From Apostichopus japonicus (Eukaryota > Echinodermata > Holothuroidea > Aspidochirotida > Stichopodidae), in assembly GCF_037975245.1 (NCBI RefSeq), contig NC_092582.1, positions 24,652,077 to 24,716,076 on the forward strand: a stretch of DNA of 64,000 nt, written 5' to 3'. The notes below the pieces were generated by a model. That model was not told the origin of the DNA, made no database searches, and saw nothing but the letters and a program-made list of their open reading frames with translations. Positions 24,725 to 39,625 of this stretch are shown one piece after another. Both the position numbers and the translations under genes were made by a program. Numbering within the stretch: the stretch's first letter is position 1; each line of letters starts with the position of its first letter.

Positions 24725-27700
24725 GAAAACAACCTCTGTTTTTTTTTTAAATTTCAAACAGTCCCATAAATATAAAGTCACAATTCCCCAGAATAATATG
24801 CAAAAATTCAATAGCCTATCATGTGTAAATCTATACAAATTATTTGTTGGTATACAGTAGAAGGTATCTCAAATACTCAATGTTAAGTCAGAGAATAATA
24901 CAGTGTCATTATTGATGAAAGAATTAAAATAATTCTGCGGCCAGAACAAAGTTTGAATCCTCCAACAACGGCGGTAGAAGAATCTGATGATCATTGAAGC
25001 TGTTACCGTCATTTAAGAAAAATTTAAGTAATTTCTGATTTAAGAACTGTTAAATGTAACTATTAACGTTATTAAGTGATCACTCACTTCAATATATATA
25101 AGAACATGTATATACGGATTGTGGAAATTTTAATACTACTCTGCTTTTTTTGAGTATTTTTTGATTGCATTCTTCAGCCACGTACAAGTAAACACTCCAG
25201 GTATTGGAGAGCGACACTATAGGCGTGACTTTTACTGATACTATATAGTAGTTGATTCATCGCGATATATAGGCACAAATACGGTGCAATATAGTATAGC
25301 TGTTTGAAGAACAAAAAGGCCTGTCTAATGAGAATAGAATAATCAACTGCGGGCGTGCATCTTAATATGAAGTGTATCCTGCTCTCAGCCCCTCCATTTC
25401 TCCCTGACAGGTTATAAGATATATGTTATGTGATATGCTATATGTTATATATCATGTATTATATGTTATATGTTATACATTATATGTTCTATCATGTTAT
25501 ATGTATATATACAGAGAGAGCTTTATTAGGCTTCGTATCAACTGTGATATGTGATATGTTATATATCATTTATTATATGTTATATTTTATATGTTTTATG
25601 TATATATACAGAGAGAGCTTTATTATAGTCTTCGTATCAACTGTGATATGTTATATGTTATATATTATATGTTATATATTATATGTTCTATGTTATATAT
25701 ATATGTAGAAAGAGAGAGCTTTATAGGCTTCGTATCAATTGTGATGTTATATGTTATATATTATATATTATATGTTATATATCATATAATGTATGTTATA
25801 TATTATATGTTATATGTTATGTATTATATGTTCTATGTTATATGTATATATACAGAGAGAGCTTTATCAGGCTTCGTATCAATTGTGAAACGATTGTCTC
25901 ATTACCACTTCTTTAGAGGCGATGAACAGACTTACTTCCTGAATAATACAATAAAGCATTAATTAAGGCTTTTAATAATTATCAACAACTGAATAGCAAC
26001 ATGTGTAGTATGCCAAGAATATACAGTACCTGCTCTGTGATGATTTTACAGCCACAGCTAAATTCTATAATATTCTGTCAAGGCTGGAATTTATGGTCTT
26101 TATCTTTGTGTATGTTAACTTTGATAGTGAAGAGGAAATGTCCTTAGCAGAAACGTCTGAAATCCATAAAAGTTTATCCCTCTACCAAAATCAGTTTGGG
26201 GGCGATTTGAAATTTGGCCCAATTTAAAAAGGCATTCAGGAGGATGGGTGAAGAGAAGGGAAAGATGTTTATAAATTCACCTGTAAACATAATAATATGT
26301 ACCTCACAATATAAGATAATTTCTTATTTTCACTCTAATTATTATCGACAATATGTTGTTGACACGAACGTCAATATTTTAGATTTAAAACATACAAAAA
26401 GGGTCCCATCTTTAGTACGGAAAATAAATATTGAAATTAATAGAGACATCGAATAAAACCAACAGTTGAGGCATATATTTCGATGTTTGTATATTTAACC
26501 TTGCTTAATATTTCAAAACTGGATTATGACAATTCTTCCGTTTTTTGGGAGGAGTTGTTCACTGTATTACATATATATATTATTTAAGACGGTTGGACTT
26601 GCTTCTATTTTAATGAATATCAATTAAGTTAACACGAAATTAAATCGGATATCTCACAATCATTAACTTATCAACTACAATATTGAAGGAGTCGTCGTAA
26701 ATGTTAAAGTATATAAGGATTACAGCTCTCTTCAATATACAATGCCTAATAAAGGGTCAATGTTATCGTTGTTAGTGTCGCAATACAGTCATTAACCTTA
26801 TAAAGCAGTATTTTGTTATTATGTTAAATGACTCTGTTATTAACGTTTCAATTCTTTACAACAAACGATATTTACCCAAATTTAATATAATTTTCAATAT
26901 TTTCACTGACAATCCATTTATTGACCTCATTTCATCGTTCTCTTGTAACGCAGGAGCAATGTACCGTGACTGTACCACAAAAATATTCGGTTTAAATTCA
27001 GTTTTCATTGAGTTTAAGTTTTAGGAAATTCTTAGGGACTATAGTACACTTTGTCAGTTACAAGTTCTCAGCACAACTGTTTGTCCTTATAAAAGACATA
27101 TATATGCAACACATCGTTATGAGCATTTGAAATGAACATAACAAATTATTCAGCTGATTTTAGTTTGTATAATTAAGATAATATACTCGACTTCTGTAGT
27201 CATTTTTATCTCGCCATAAAAATGACGTCATTGTCATTATTAACTTACGATATCCTAAGAAATTCTGACTTTAATGTCAGAGTTGAGGTTTGGAGAGACT
27301 CTTTCTAGAGTGATATCAACCAATATCAGCTTATTGTTTGTAAATAACTGTCGATTTTTTGGAGAGAAATTTTACTTATAGTGATTCATAAACTTACTAG
27401 GCCTATATACGTTACATTAATATCCAACAGTCACGTGCAACATAGGAAAAGCTGTGAAACGCGGGACAGAACAGCTTTTTTATACAATCCCACATTGCTC
27501 TGCCAAATCTATAGAAACAATTAGTTTTAATCAAAATCATCGATCAATTGATTCGATTCGGACATTCTTCTAAAGTTTTCACAGTATGAGTGTCAATGAG
27601 CGACTATCTGAACCATATACTAGTCCGATGAATTCTATGCTAACAAATTGTTATTAAATTACAGTATGGCGTACACGAATCCACAGCAGGAACTGTCTTT

Positions 27701-27787
27701 CCTTGAAATCTGGAGAGAAAAAGCTAAACCATCAGCGATTATTCAATTCTTTTAAATTGAGTTGAATAAATAGATAACGAAAAGGTG
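24725..27787. other. Intergenic region; no gene recognised apart from repeats
   Basis: This region lies upstream of the homeobox gene and downstream of the minus-strand MIF-like gene, so promoter or UTR sequence is expected but not identifiable by eye. A short open frame at 26214-26456 (+) has no recognisable domain. The AT-rich minisatellite is listed separately. Confidence 0.4.
25410..25885. repeat. AT-rich minisatellite, ~100-150 bp units
   Basis: The block 'agagagagctttat' followed by ggcttcgtatcaa(c/t)tgtga occurs four times (near 25513, 25611, 25710 and 25855). Stretches built from tatgttatatattata tetra- to octamers separate the copies. The units have no stop codons in some frames, which creates spurious Tyr/Ile-rich open frames. 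Confidence 0.88.
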
Positions 27788-29217
27788 TTACTCGCTGAGG
27801 AGACTGCCATTCGGTAAGGAGTAGTTGGTACCCCAAACTTTCCGAAAAATCACGAAAAATCTGTAAAGAGATAAAAACAAAAATGTGAGACTGATTTATG
27901 AGGGTCAAACATCACTTGCAAGAACTTCTTTCTACCCGTATTCACACGGACAACTGGGAGAATTCCCCTCCCCCAGCTGTTACGTAACAAATTACAGTAT
28001 TTAATTTTAGGTCTACGTTTAGGGCTAAAGGTCATTTCTTCCAGGATGATTTGAAATTCAGTTGTAGTATGTGAATATCATGCCAAATTTTTGATTTTTG
28101 TGGAACAACACCCTGAATAAATACGGCAGCTCTTTAAACAACATAATTTTGAAACGTATACAGTTTGGAGTTTTGACGTGATCGTCCTTTTTCTCAAGTT
28201 ATAAGTAGTCTGTTGAAGAAGTTACTTCAGCTCGTTATGGAGTAGGCGTTTCTCATCTCTATGACTTTTTAATGAGAAAACCATTTAAACTCTCTCATGG
28301 CTGCCTGGTTAATTTGGTTAATAAGGGAGTTAAAATCTAAGCTAAAAGGTTTGGCACGTTAACTCAAGGAGGCTCTAATTCTTTTATAATCCTTTACAAG
28401 ACAACAAAATGGTACCAGGCAGGAAAAGCGTATATAATATGAGGTAAAATATAAGTAATAAAAAACTTCCATTCTTACGTCTAACTTAAAATATGGCATA
28501 ATCAAAGATAAAGTAGAAATAACTGCCAAACCATAATTTGACGGCCTCTTTTAGCATAATTTTCTCAATTAAATTAAACTGCGATTTAAGTAAAAATCAA
28601 TCTCACCTTCCCTCTGGCACTGACGTTTCTTTAGAAATAAACTGACTGATTTGTTTATGTAACTTCCTTGTATACGCTTCGTCTTCTAACTTTTCGAATC
28701 CAAATACTTCTAAATAACCACACGGCGAAGAAGAACAGTCCCGGAACAAGCGGAGATCAGGTCGTATCCACACAGTAACCTTGAAGAGAAAAATAAACTT
28801 TTTTTTTTATAAAAGATGTTCACAACCACCTCGACGACGTTAAAAATTCTAGCCACAGTGGCTATTTTAACATTCATCTTACCACAGGTTTACAAGACTT
28901 ATGAGAAGAACTTTTCCTAACGTTAGTGCATATTATTTTAACTGTTAACTGAAACATTTAAAAATATGTTAGATATTTTATATGGGGGCAATCTGATATG
29001 AAAATAAATATAGGCACCACTATACACACTGCTGCCATACAGGATCTCGCTTAAAACAAATATTTCTCTTGGTGAAAAATATAAACTTATCCCTAAACAC
29101 ATTATGCATTACCTCATGATCAATGTTAAACCATTCCTGAATATTTCTCACGAATTTCTTGTGAAAGTTCTCGTTGAACACGTCTGAACCGGCGCTGGTA
29201 TGGACAACGCACCTCAT
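27788..29217 (-). CDS. MIF/D-dopachrome tautomerase-like protein lacking Pro-1
   Basis: A complete three-exon gene of the macrophage migration inhibitory factor superfamily, 116 residues against 115 for human MIF. Exon 1 is 29217-29113 (35 codons, MRCVVHTSAGSDVF...), exon 2 28779-28607 (173 nt, VTVWIRPDLRLFRDCSSSPC...), exon 3 27860-27788 (FFVIFRKVWGTNYSLPNG..., stop TAA). Splice sites are good (GAG|gtaatg, tctcttcaag|, GAAG|gtgaga, ctctttacag|). Phases 0 and 2 and the 173-nt second exon match the human MIF gene as I know it. Family members act as cytokines or keto-enol tautomerases that use the N-terminal proline exposed after Met removal. Here residue 2 is Arg, and alignment with the neighbouring copy shows the proline position is missing. 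Tautomerase activity is therefore unlikely, though a signalling or binding role remains possible. It is head to head with the MIF-like gene at 32908. Confidence 0.85.
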
Positions 29218-30267
29218 TTTGTGAAATATTCAACGTCTTCCCCTAATTTGCTAGTACAATACAATTTTATTTTAAGTGTATGTGATCCAGTTGTCTTTCT
29301 CTGGTAATTCTTCTCTAAGCAGTAGACAATATTCCATTTTTAGAATTAAGAGAATCGATTTTCCTTTATTTACCAAACTCCTCCATATGGTTCCCATTAC
29401 TATACCCTCAACTGTGTATATAAACGATGACGTTTATCATAACTGTCAGGAATTAGGAATGTCATAATTAGGAAAAGTGCACCATACGCTCAAGAGTAAT
29501 AAATTATGCCATCAAAACTAATCTTTCTATTGTTTTCAAAATTCAACGTTATAGCGTAATAGATTTCTACTATTTGTTAATTACTAACTTATTTCGTTAA
29601 AGGCACATATGATATTCTACCATTACAATTTACCATATATATATGCATGGTTAAAATAATCTGTTGATAAAGAGAAAACTGCTCCAATTCTTGTGTTCCT
29701 GTTATTTTATACTAACTATGTTTCTTATACTTTGGCATTCCCTGTTATGAGGTTACAGCCAAACTTGTATCACACAAGGTTTAATAAAGAGACATTAATG
29801 TGTTAATATGTTTTCACTATTGAGATGTTAAACTTGATAATCGATATTGTCCTGATGTTTTGTACATAAACACAACCAATACGGAGGAGGGGGGGGGGGG
29901 GGGTTCTTTCAAGGTCACATGGACAACTGAACATCTTAATGACATTCAACAATATTTGTCCTTGATAAGTTTGCAATACATGTAATACCCAACTTTGTAA
30001 AACTGATCTGTTTTTCTTCAAAAGTTAAAAATGGTATAAACAACATTTTGCCTACATTTTGTCTACAACCGTATAATTTTTTTTTTTTTACCTTCAATCA
30101 TGCGTTTGACATTAGCAATACAAACTCTACTCATATGGTTCACCGATAAACATCCGGTTGAATAAAATTGATAAAAACAGAAGAAAAATGTATTAGTCTG
30201 TCTTGAATATATCTTTTCTATAGTTAACCCAAATTAATTTTTGGTTCAAATATATCATTGTTGAGAC
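29218..30267. other. Region 5' of the minus-strand MIF-like gene
   Basis: No coding exon was recognised. The AT-rich sequence directly upstream of the start at 29217 probably contains the promoter, but no distinct element can be named. A poly-G run (29886-29902) and a poly-T run (30077-30090) are present. Confidence 0.4.
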
Positions 30268-32560
<2,293 letters not shown>

Positions 32561-32907
32561 TTAGCTAAACTACCTGCAGGTTTATCGACGCACCCCCGTA
32601 ACTATTACTGTTCAGAAGACGTTTAAGCATTATGTACTAAACACAGCTGTATTGTAAACACAGCCGTATTGGGATAAGATGGAAAACACTTGACACCCCC
32701 CCCCCCCCCGAAGGAAATGGTAACATAAAATAAAATTGCAGGTCTACCAGTTATTACGATATGAAGCTGTAATTTCTGCACTAGATATGAATATCGACGT
32801 TGAGATTAGATTGATAAACACGCAAAACCTGACCATACTGATAGCTGTTATTCACACGACAACGGTTAAGAGACTAACGGGATTTCAACTGATATTTTTA
32901 CTTCAAA

Positions 32908-35900
32908 ATGCCGCTCTGTGTTGTCCACACCAATAAAGCTTCCGAGACGATCTCAGATTCAACGATCAAAAAGTTATGCCAGTTGGTCGCAGATGCTTTG
33001 GGAAGTAAAGTCAGTGTAAGAGTAACAATCTGTTCAATTCTTTTTGTACGTGTTAAATGTAAGGTCGACTGGGCTGGTGTTGTATATTCTAAGGCTATAT
33101 ACTGCAGTAGATTATGCGCTAGGTTAGACTAAACAATAGGTTTGACTAGACTTACTTGGTCTATAGGCTTGACTAGGCTATACTTGACTAGCTTAGCCCA
33201 GCCTATACTTTGACCTATTTTTTTTTAATTTTCTTGATTTTCAAACTCATTACCGTTTCAGCGTTACATTATATATATATATCATTAAATATATATATAT
33301 ATATATATATCAATATATATATATCAATATATATATATATATATCAATATATATATCAATATATATCTATATATTTTATTAACAAAAGTCTGTTCAAATA
33401 ACTCTTTCGAGATCTGGCATTAGGAATCACAAATGATTTTCGAGTTGATTAGCATCATGTTTGATCTCTAGAATAAGGCAAAATATGTCATCAAAAACAG
33501 AACTAGTATTGCTCGATACAGGTGTCAAACGCCTACAGTGAAATTACGACCTACCGAACATACAATCAGCGTCCATAGCCTAGTGGTTAGGGTGTACGCA
33601 TATAAAGTGGGAGGCCCGGGTTCGAATCCCGGTGAAGGCTGGAAGTTTGTTTTCTTACAATGATCTTCTTACATGATCTGGAATTTGCAACTCATTATAT
33701 TTCCAATTCCTGTCGTCGCACTGAGCGTTACTATAGCTGCTGACAAGCTTACTCGGACATGTCAGCAGCGAAAGTTTGTTGATAATGTTAAGGCGCCCTC
33801 AGCTGGAAGACACAACAGTTTCTGAGTGGTCGCAATCTATAGTTTGATGTTCAGTCGTAATACTGGTGATGGGTAACTTTACTATTCGAGAACACTTTTG
33901 TAACTATAATTTGCGACAATGACACCAATCAAGGGCGTAGGAACCGGGGGGGATGGGGGGCGCCAGCCCCCCCCCCCCAGTGAAAAATGTGGAGGGGCGG
34001 AAGTATCATTCCGCCCCCCCTACTTCGCAAGTCAAAAAACCCCTTTTTCATTTCCAAATGAGAAAAAAAATCTCATTTGGAGCACCAAATTGCATCTAAG
34101 GCCAGGTGAAAACACAAAATTAAGTTTACAAAATGGAGTGGGTGTTGAAGTGTGCTATATTGCACCAAATTGCATCTGAGGCCACCTGGAAATGCAAAAA
34201 AATCCAAAGGGGAGGGGGACACCCCCTCCCCTTTGGAGGGGGGCACCCCTCCCCTTAGACCCCTCCCCCAGGCCGGCCATCAGTCTTCAGCCCCCCCCCC
34301 CCCCACTCAAAAGTAACTTCCTACGCCTCTGACACCAATGTTCTGATACAACGTCCCTAATGATACAACTCATGAAGCCGATTGTGCCATTACGTAGTGT
34401 ATATCTTAATCAAAAGCGTGCTGTCAGAAATATTTGTAATGTTCATTTTCATTGAACATTCTTCTCCCCTATTTAAGGAATGAAATGTGCTCCCTATATT
34501 TCATCTCTTTAAACTTCAATTAGGCATGTTTCTTTTTAACTTTACAATGGGCTTCTTCCGACTATTTATAATTCATTCTTTAGCTGAAATTCTAGTCTGC
34601 ATAGTCATAATACTCGTATAAGTAGTAACTTACTTCATATCACGTCATCTCGTACTAAGTTAAGGTGACCCCAAGTACATTATTCAGGTGCAGTCTTGTG
34701 GAACAGTCTCCCACATTCTATTCGGTCAAAGGTTCTTCGTACTCCTTTAAGTGTGCACTCCATTATTATCTTTTAAACTCTCAACCCAATTAATTATCTC
34801 ATTAATATACCATAAACTTTTGTTATATCGAACTTTTTGTTTAGTTGTGTTTTTTGTTAATTTAATTATCTTTTTTGTTCAGTATTTGCTTATACATGAT
34901 TAAACATGTCATTAATATTTATTGTATACGGGAGCCAAACCAGAAAAGCTATGCTTATTTTTGGTTGCCTCTACCATTCATATACTGTATTGCTTTATTT
35001 CGATTTCTTTATTATTTGACTTTCACATTATGTGTTATTGTATTGTATGTATATTTTTGTTTTTTAATCAAACCAAATCAAATTAACAGTTGATTATAAA
35101 CGTGACGAAAGTTGAACTATTTGCAGTGACATATTGATCTGTATGGTGTATTGTTTGTTTCCTCCTCAGAGTGTTACCGTGGAGATGAGAAGTGGGAAGT
35201 TGATGTGTCGGGCGGGAGATCCAAGCAAATCGTGGGGGTTCTTCGAATTGCATGGCACCACAACTTTATTGATCCAAAAGACACCCTTGCTGTCGGTAAC
35301 AAAATGTTTGAATTCGGTGTGAACGAGTTGGACATACCTAGAAATTGGTAAGGATTAGAAAGAAAATTGTATGAGCAGGAAACTGGTTTATTGTCATTGA
35401 ACAATACCAAATACCTTTATTATAAATTAAATTTAATAATCATAAACAAAAACCCTCAAAATCTAAAAATCTCGAATCTCTTTCTCCCCCGTATCCCTAT
35501 TCATACACCATCCCGACCCCACTCCTCTTCAAGGGAGGGAGTAGTATAGACGCCCGTCTCTCCCTATCCATCAATCCCCACCCCCCCCCCCCCCGCCACC
35601 ATTCCTCCTCAAGGGAGGGAGTATGAAAGACGCCCGTCTCTCCCTATCCATCCACCCCGCCACCACTCCTCTTCAAGGGAGGGAGTACTATAGACGTCCG
35701 TCTCTCCCTAACCATTCACCCCCCCCTCCCTCCTCACTCCTTACAAGGGTGGGGAGTAAATAGACGCGTACATGTGTGCCTAAATTATTGCCCCTTTTTA
35801 AGGTACTGGAACACCCAAATAGATTCCCCATGAAACTCGTTCTCTGTTAATATTTTTGCCAGTTGTATATTTACAATATAACAGTTTCCATTTTATAATG

Positions 35901-36053
35901 CGCTCTCTTATTTTCTCTGTCAACAGCCTCTTCGTCTTGATGCATGAACATGACGCAAAGCATGTCGGGATACGTGGCAACCAGTTTCTCGTTGACCTAC
36001 CACACTATTCAAACTATGTGAAACCAGATTATTACAAAGACTTAAGAAAATAG
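32908..36053 (+). CDS. MIF: MIF/DDT-like tautomerase gene, exon 2 apparently frame-shifted
   Basis: Exon 1 (32908-33015) encodes 36 residues, MPLCVVHTNKASETI...GSKVS, with the catalytic Pro after Met, and ends AGT|gtaaga. Exon 2 (35170-35347) follows ttcctcctcag; its first half in phase 0 reads SVTVEMRSGKLMCRAGDPSK... to FFELHG, aligning with the paralog's VTVWIRP...GYLEVFG. After about 35256 the family match moves to another frame (NFIDPKDTLAVGNKMFEFG, DIPRN). Exon 2 is 178 nt, whereas phases 0 and 2 need a length of 2 mod 3, which suggests one missing base. Exon 3 (35927-36053) encodes LFVLMHEHDAKHVGIRGNQF and a C-terminal tail of about 18 extra residues, with AATAAA at 36161. A frame open throughout exon 2 exists only with weaker splice sites (GTCA|gtgtaa or cagag|). 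It may be a young pseudogene, a sequence error or an alternatively spliced gene. Confidence 0.78.
33270..33376. repeat. Imperfect (TA)n/ATATCA microsatellite
   Basis: Runs of TA broken at intervals by 'tatcaatata', located in intron 1 of the plus-strand MIF-like gene. Confidence 0.9.
33571..33640 (+). tRNA. tRNA-like sequence, probable pseudogene or SINE head
   Basis: The A box TAGCCTAGTGG and the B box GGTTCGAATCC both match the RNA polymerase III consensus. The T arm is perfect (CCGGG, loop TTCGAAT, CCCGG). The anticodon arm is weak: a 7-base loop ATATAAA would give anticodon ATA, which is rare, on a stem with a mismatch. The acceptor stem (GTCCATA with TGAAGGC) has two mismatches. No CCA or T-run terminator follows directly. 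A degenerate tRNA or a tRNA-derived SINE head is more likely than a working gene. It lies in intron 1 of the MIF-like gene. Confidence 0.55.
33930..34331. mobile_element. Non-autonomous hAT-type element, family 1, copy c
   Basis: The ends are CAAGGGCGTAGGAACC and, inverted, CAGAGGCGTAGGAAG. The 8-bp target duplication ACACCAAT is perfect (33922-33929 and 34332-34339). It is 402 bp with long C runs and the family's 'accaaattgcatct' blocks. It is inserted in intron 1 of the MIF-like gene. Confidence 0.93.
35521..35770. repeat. C-rich minisatellite in a MIF intron, 4 units
   Basis: Units share 'tcaagggagggagta' followed by 'gacgcccgtctctcccta' and a C-rich spacer of variable length, giving a period of about 63-80 bp. 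The last unit is diverged. It lies in intron 2 (35348-35926) of the plus-strand MIF-like gene. Confidence 0.9.
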
Positions 36054-36160
36054 GCAACTTCAGTCAAACCCACCCGCCTTAACAGCATTGTAGGCCCCAT
36101 GGACAAGATTATGTACTGTGCTGGTCCTTATACAACCCCTACCCAGGTCGCTCGCTATGT

Positions 36161-36166
36161 AATAAA
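36161..36166 (+). terminator. Polyadenylation signal for the plus-strand MIF-like gene
   Basis: Canonical AATAAA about 108 bp past the TAG stop at 36051-36053. It is the first canonical signal downstream, so it probably sets the 3' end. Confidence 0.55.
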
Positions 36167-36169
36167 TTC

Positions 36170-39100
36170 AAAATTAATCAAATTCAGAAAAACGCTGGTA
36201 CAAGTCTGCTATACATGTTGAGTATTTTTTATTTCACTGACAACAGTGTGCTTTCTTCACTTTATTCCTTCGATACTAATTATGATATATATTAAATCAG
36301 TAAGTTGTGATACCCATTAACTATCCATGGGGTTCCTTAATCTTAGGCCTTGGGCAACTAACTATCCAGAGTGTCTATTGTGTTAAGACGGGCCTAGTAC
36401 AGCCCAAGTCTCTATGAGAAATATTTTATCCAATTTCAATTCCAAAATCGCTTCACATTTCTTAACTAATGGGCACTGAGCATGCAGCAAATTTACATTG
36501 GTTTTAGGTGCGTGTGTGTGTATCGGTGTGTTTGGTTTTGTTTGTTGATATTGATATTTTTCTCGCTTTTGATTATTTTATTTTTTCTTGAGTGATTTGT
36601 TTTAGGTGTGTTCAAAACTTGTGTAACAAGTTGATTGTTTCTATATGCGTCATTATGAATAACTATAATTTGTGATTGTAATATTATTGCGTATAGGTTG
36701 GTCCTAATAACGCAAAGCATATATAGTTACAAACCAACGTATAATACATGCTTTGAACACATACGCGCACACACACGCACAATCAATGAACTGCTAATAA
36801 TTAGCGAGATTTTAACCGTTAAACCGTCAAGAAACTGTTCTCAAGTTGTGTTTATTACTATTAAAATTAAGTTTGTTTACTTTTAGTTTGAAGTCATAAC
36901 AACTTTCGCCTAATCTCATTGTTCTTACTACAATCTGTTTTTTGGATTAAAGTAAAAGATAAGATGCAAAAGCATTGTTTCTAAAGCTTTTCTAGTTTGA
37001 GATATTCACCTTTAAACTATGCTAATACCTCTGGAACGCTCCTTTAAGGTTACAGTGACGGCGACAACGTGCTCCTGAGTACATACCTTTATGTTACAGT
37101 TTTTTCTACTGTTTTTATTATAAATTATAAAACTTGAACCAAAACATGTTCTTAAAAGTTGTTAGGAGCTATAGATCACATTTGGATGGTATTCTACACT
37201 ATTTATCTTTGGCAATGTGAAATGCATTGTAGTATATTATTTAAGGCCATGAAATGTTTGTTGACGTCCAATATTGAGTTTTGTGTTGCATTTGAGCAAC
37301 TGACATTATGCGCTGTGTGTTAGACTAAGTAATACGACCACTTTCATTGTAACAACACCGTAACAACTAAGATGTTTTAGGTTTCGTTGAAAGGGGCAAG
37401 TCAAATAAACCACATCATGGTCGAGGGGAAGGGGAGGGGTCATTTAATATACTTGTTTTGATTAATTTTTTTTTAGTCTTGTATGGCAGCACATTCTGAC
37501 TTAAATGCCTTTTAATTGTCTTTTTTATTGCCAGTGAATACATCAACAAATTTCACCAAAAGTTATATACTCCCTCTAAATAGGACAAATACATCATCTG
37601 ATTTTTTTTTGTATTTATACTTTAAATCATAAGATATGCAAAATCATTCCAATGGAAAATGTTTATCTTATGAAACAGAAATCAATGATGATGCTGCTAT
37701 TTTTAATTCATGATTTGTCATTAACAAATGATAAATGTATACCTGTTCATACAGAATCCACAGTTGTTATTATAAGCTTTAATATAAACATGACAAAAAG
37801 GTACGTTTATGCGTTTTCATGCAATATAAAAATATGAATTCCAAACAAAAAGGAAAACGACGTTGGAAAAGCATTGGTATACTTATGCAGGGATTAGTAC
37901 GTTTGATAAATACTCGACATTTTGCGTTCGAAGTTTCCTGTATCGGTTCTTCGCGGAGCTAATGGTTGAAAAAATGCTACCCCCGGTTTCAATGTGAAAA
38001 GGGTTCTCGATGTAAAGGGTCGTTTGCGATACTCAATATGAAGTTTTATTCTTATTTCCTGTTAGAATGAAATGACTTATAAAATTGCGGATTACGATCT
38101 GTTTGTTATGTTGACTATCAATTGATTAATTTATGATGAATATAAATTATTTTAATTAACAAACTCATACTGTGCATGACTCTTTTCATCCACCTTGATC
38201 TACAAGAGTGCATAACCAGAGCACAGAAGCGTTGGCATTTAGATATACCCGTATATAAAGATTATACCTCATACCTCCACTCGGTCCCACTTCATATCAA
38301 CCTCGATAAAAATGAAATGCACACTGTAAACGTAGATATAAATACAGTGGTTTACGACGAGCCGGTTTCCAGACGGATAGGACCATCTTCCTTGACTAGG
38401 CCTATTCTAGCCTAACGATAGCAGTACTAAGGGCGTTTACGCCTAGCTTTCTTGCCCCCTCTTCGCATTCTTATCATACAATTCGTCTTTTCTTCTAACA
38501 AACTGAAACAACACGGAAGAGCAGGAGAACGGAATCGTTCAAGATATTGTTCATTAGTGTAATTAGTCACCGATTTAACTCTCAACAAGAATTGTTCCTC
38601 TAATTACCACAGTGCTTCGAATCATGGATGTGTTATACCGTAGTCCGACCACGCACTCTGTCAGTCTATATGTGTAACTGTTGATCATATGCACTGGTTT
38701 GTGGCGGTAGTACACATAAACTGCTGGGATGTCGTTGCCTCACGCTATTTGATGTTTTGTACGAATAATTGTAAATATATATGCTTTTCACAGACATTAA
38801 AATACAAATTTGATGTCGCGTTGTGTCGAAAAAGTTCATCAAGTCTAAGTTCCCCTCTGTCCGTTTAGGTAACTTGAACAGCATTGATCACATGCCCTGT
38901 ACAATTAGTGCTTGATAACCAAGGTGTAACCTGCAATGTGGGATACTTATAAGAAATATAAAAACAAGTGTCTATAGCAGGGTTTCCCTAACTAAATCTC
39001 AACAGTTCTCCATTTAAATGGAAAATCCACATATAAAAACCTAAGCTAATATGCCTGGCATGAATTTTGCCTGGCCTGGCATGAATTTTGAGACTATATA

Positions 39101-39270
39101 CGATTCACATAAATACGTTAATGACTAAAACGTTACTTTATAAGTGTAAGATAGTCCATACGGTGCACCCGTTCGTGCTAATGACGTCATTTTGACGAAA
39201 TCCGAAAATTCTTCGTCTCCAGAGGAGAGAGATCAGAGGTAAACTAAAATAATGTGTTGTGTTCCGTGTA
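36170..39270. other. Intergenic region without recognised genes
   Basis: Short open frames (for example 38176-38415 on plus and 38884-38666 on minus) have no family resemblance or convincing splice context. A (GT)n-like stretch occurs near 36512-36532, and a C/A-rich mirror of it near 36760-36780. Confidence 0.4.
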
Positions 39271-39273
39271 GGC

Positions 39274-39625
39274 TTATTCCTCATTATAATTTAATTGCAG
39301 TTTGTTGTCTGCTTCCCAAACACGACCTATATTAGCCACCAAAATGTCTTCTGAAATCCTTTTCCCTGAAAGGAGAAAACAAAACAAGATATGTACGGGA
39401 ATTAATCTATTCTATTTTAATCACATCCGCGGAGTTTCAATTTAACTTTCATTAAGTATTGACCGATCTCAATAGATTTAATAAATATATTTCATTGGTT
39501 CCTAATAAATTCGAAGTCAAAATATCTCACATGAAAAATGTGTGACGTCACCATACAGGCATTGTCGGTCTTACAGTCATGTCTTTCCATAACTCGCCAT
39601 CAGAGGCAAATCCAACTAAATAATT
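39274..39625 (-). pseudogene. Two exon-like segments, possibly a decayed MIF-like gene
   Basis: Segment 1 (39625-39575) lies between acceptor ttgatcag and donor ACT|gtaaga and encodes NYLVGFASDGELWKDMT. Its ELWKD followed by MTVRP, read past the donor, has the same spacing as RLFRD...SSSP in exon 2 of the intact MIF-like gene. Segment 2 (39365-39274) follows a strong acceptor (gttttctcctttcag) and reads KRISEDILVANIGRVWEADN... to a stop. Its D-x3-AN-x-G spacing resembles the end of MIF (DMNAANVG). The phases of the two do not join (0 against 1), and sequence between them has stops, so a working gene is unlikely. An overlapping plus-strand reading with splice sites also exists. Confidence 0.25.

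Noticed and set aside
25430-25962. Tyr/Ile-rich open frames up to 123 codons
   Set aside because: They follow the AT-rich minisatellite period and share its units.
35134-35322. MIF exon 2 read only in the frame ending at TGA 35320-35322
   Set aside because: The downstream half loses family similarity in that frame, while the next frame recovers it and reaches a good donor at 35348. A frame switch explains the data better.
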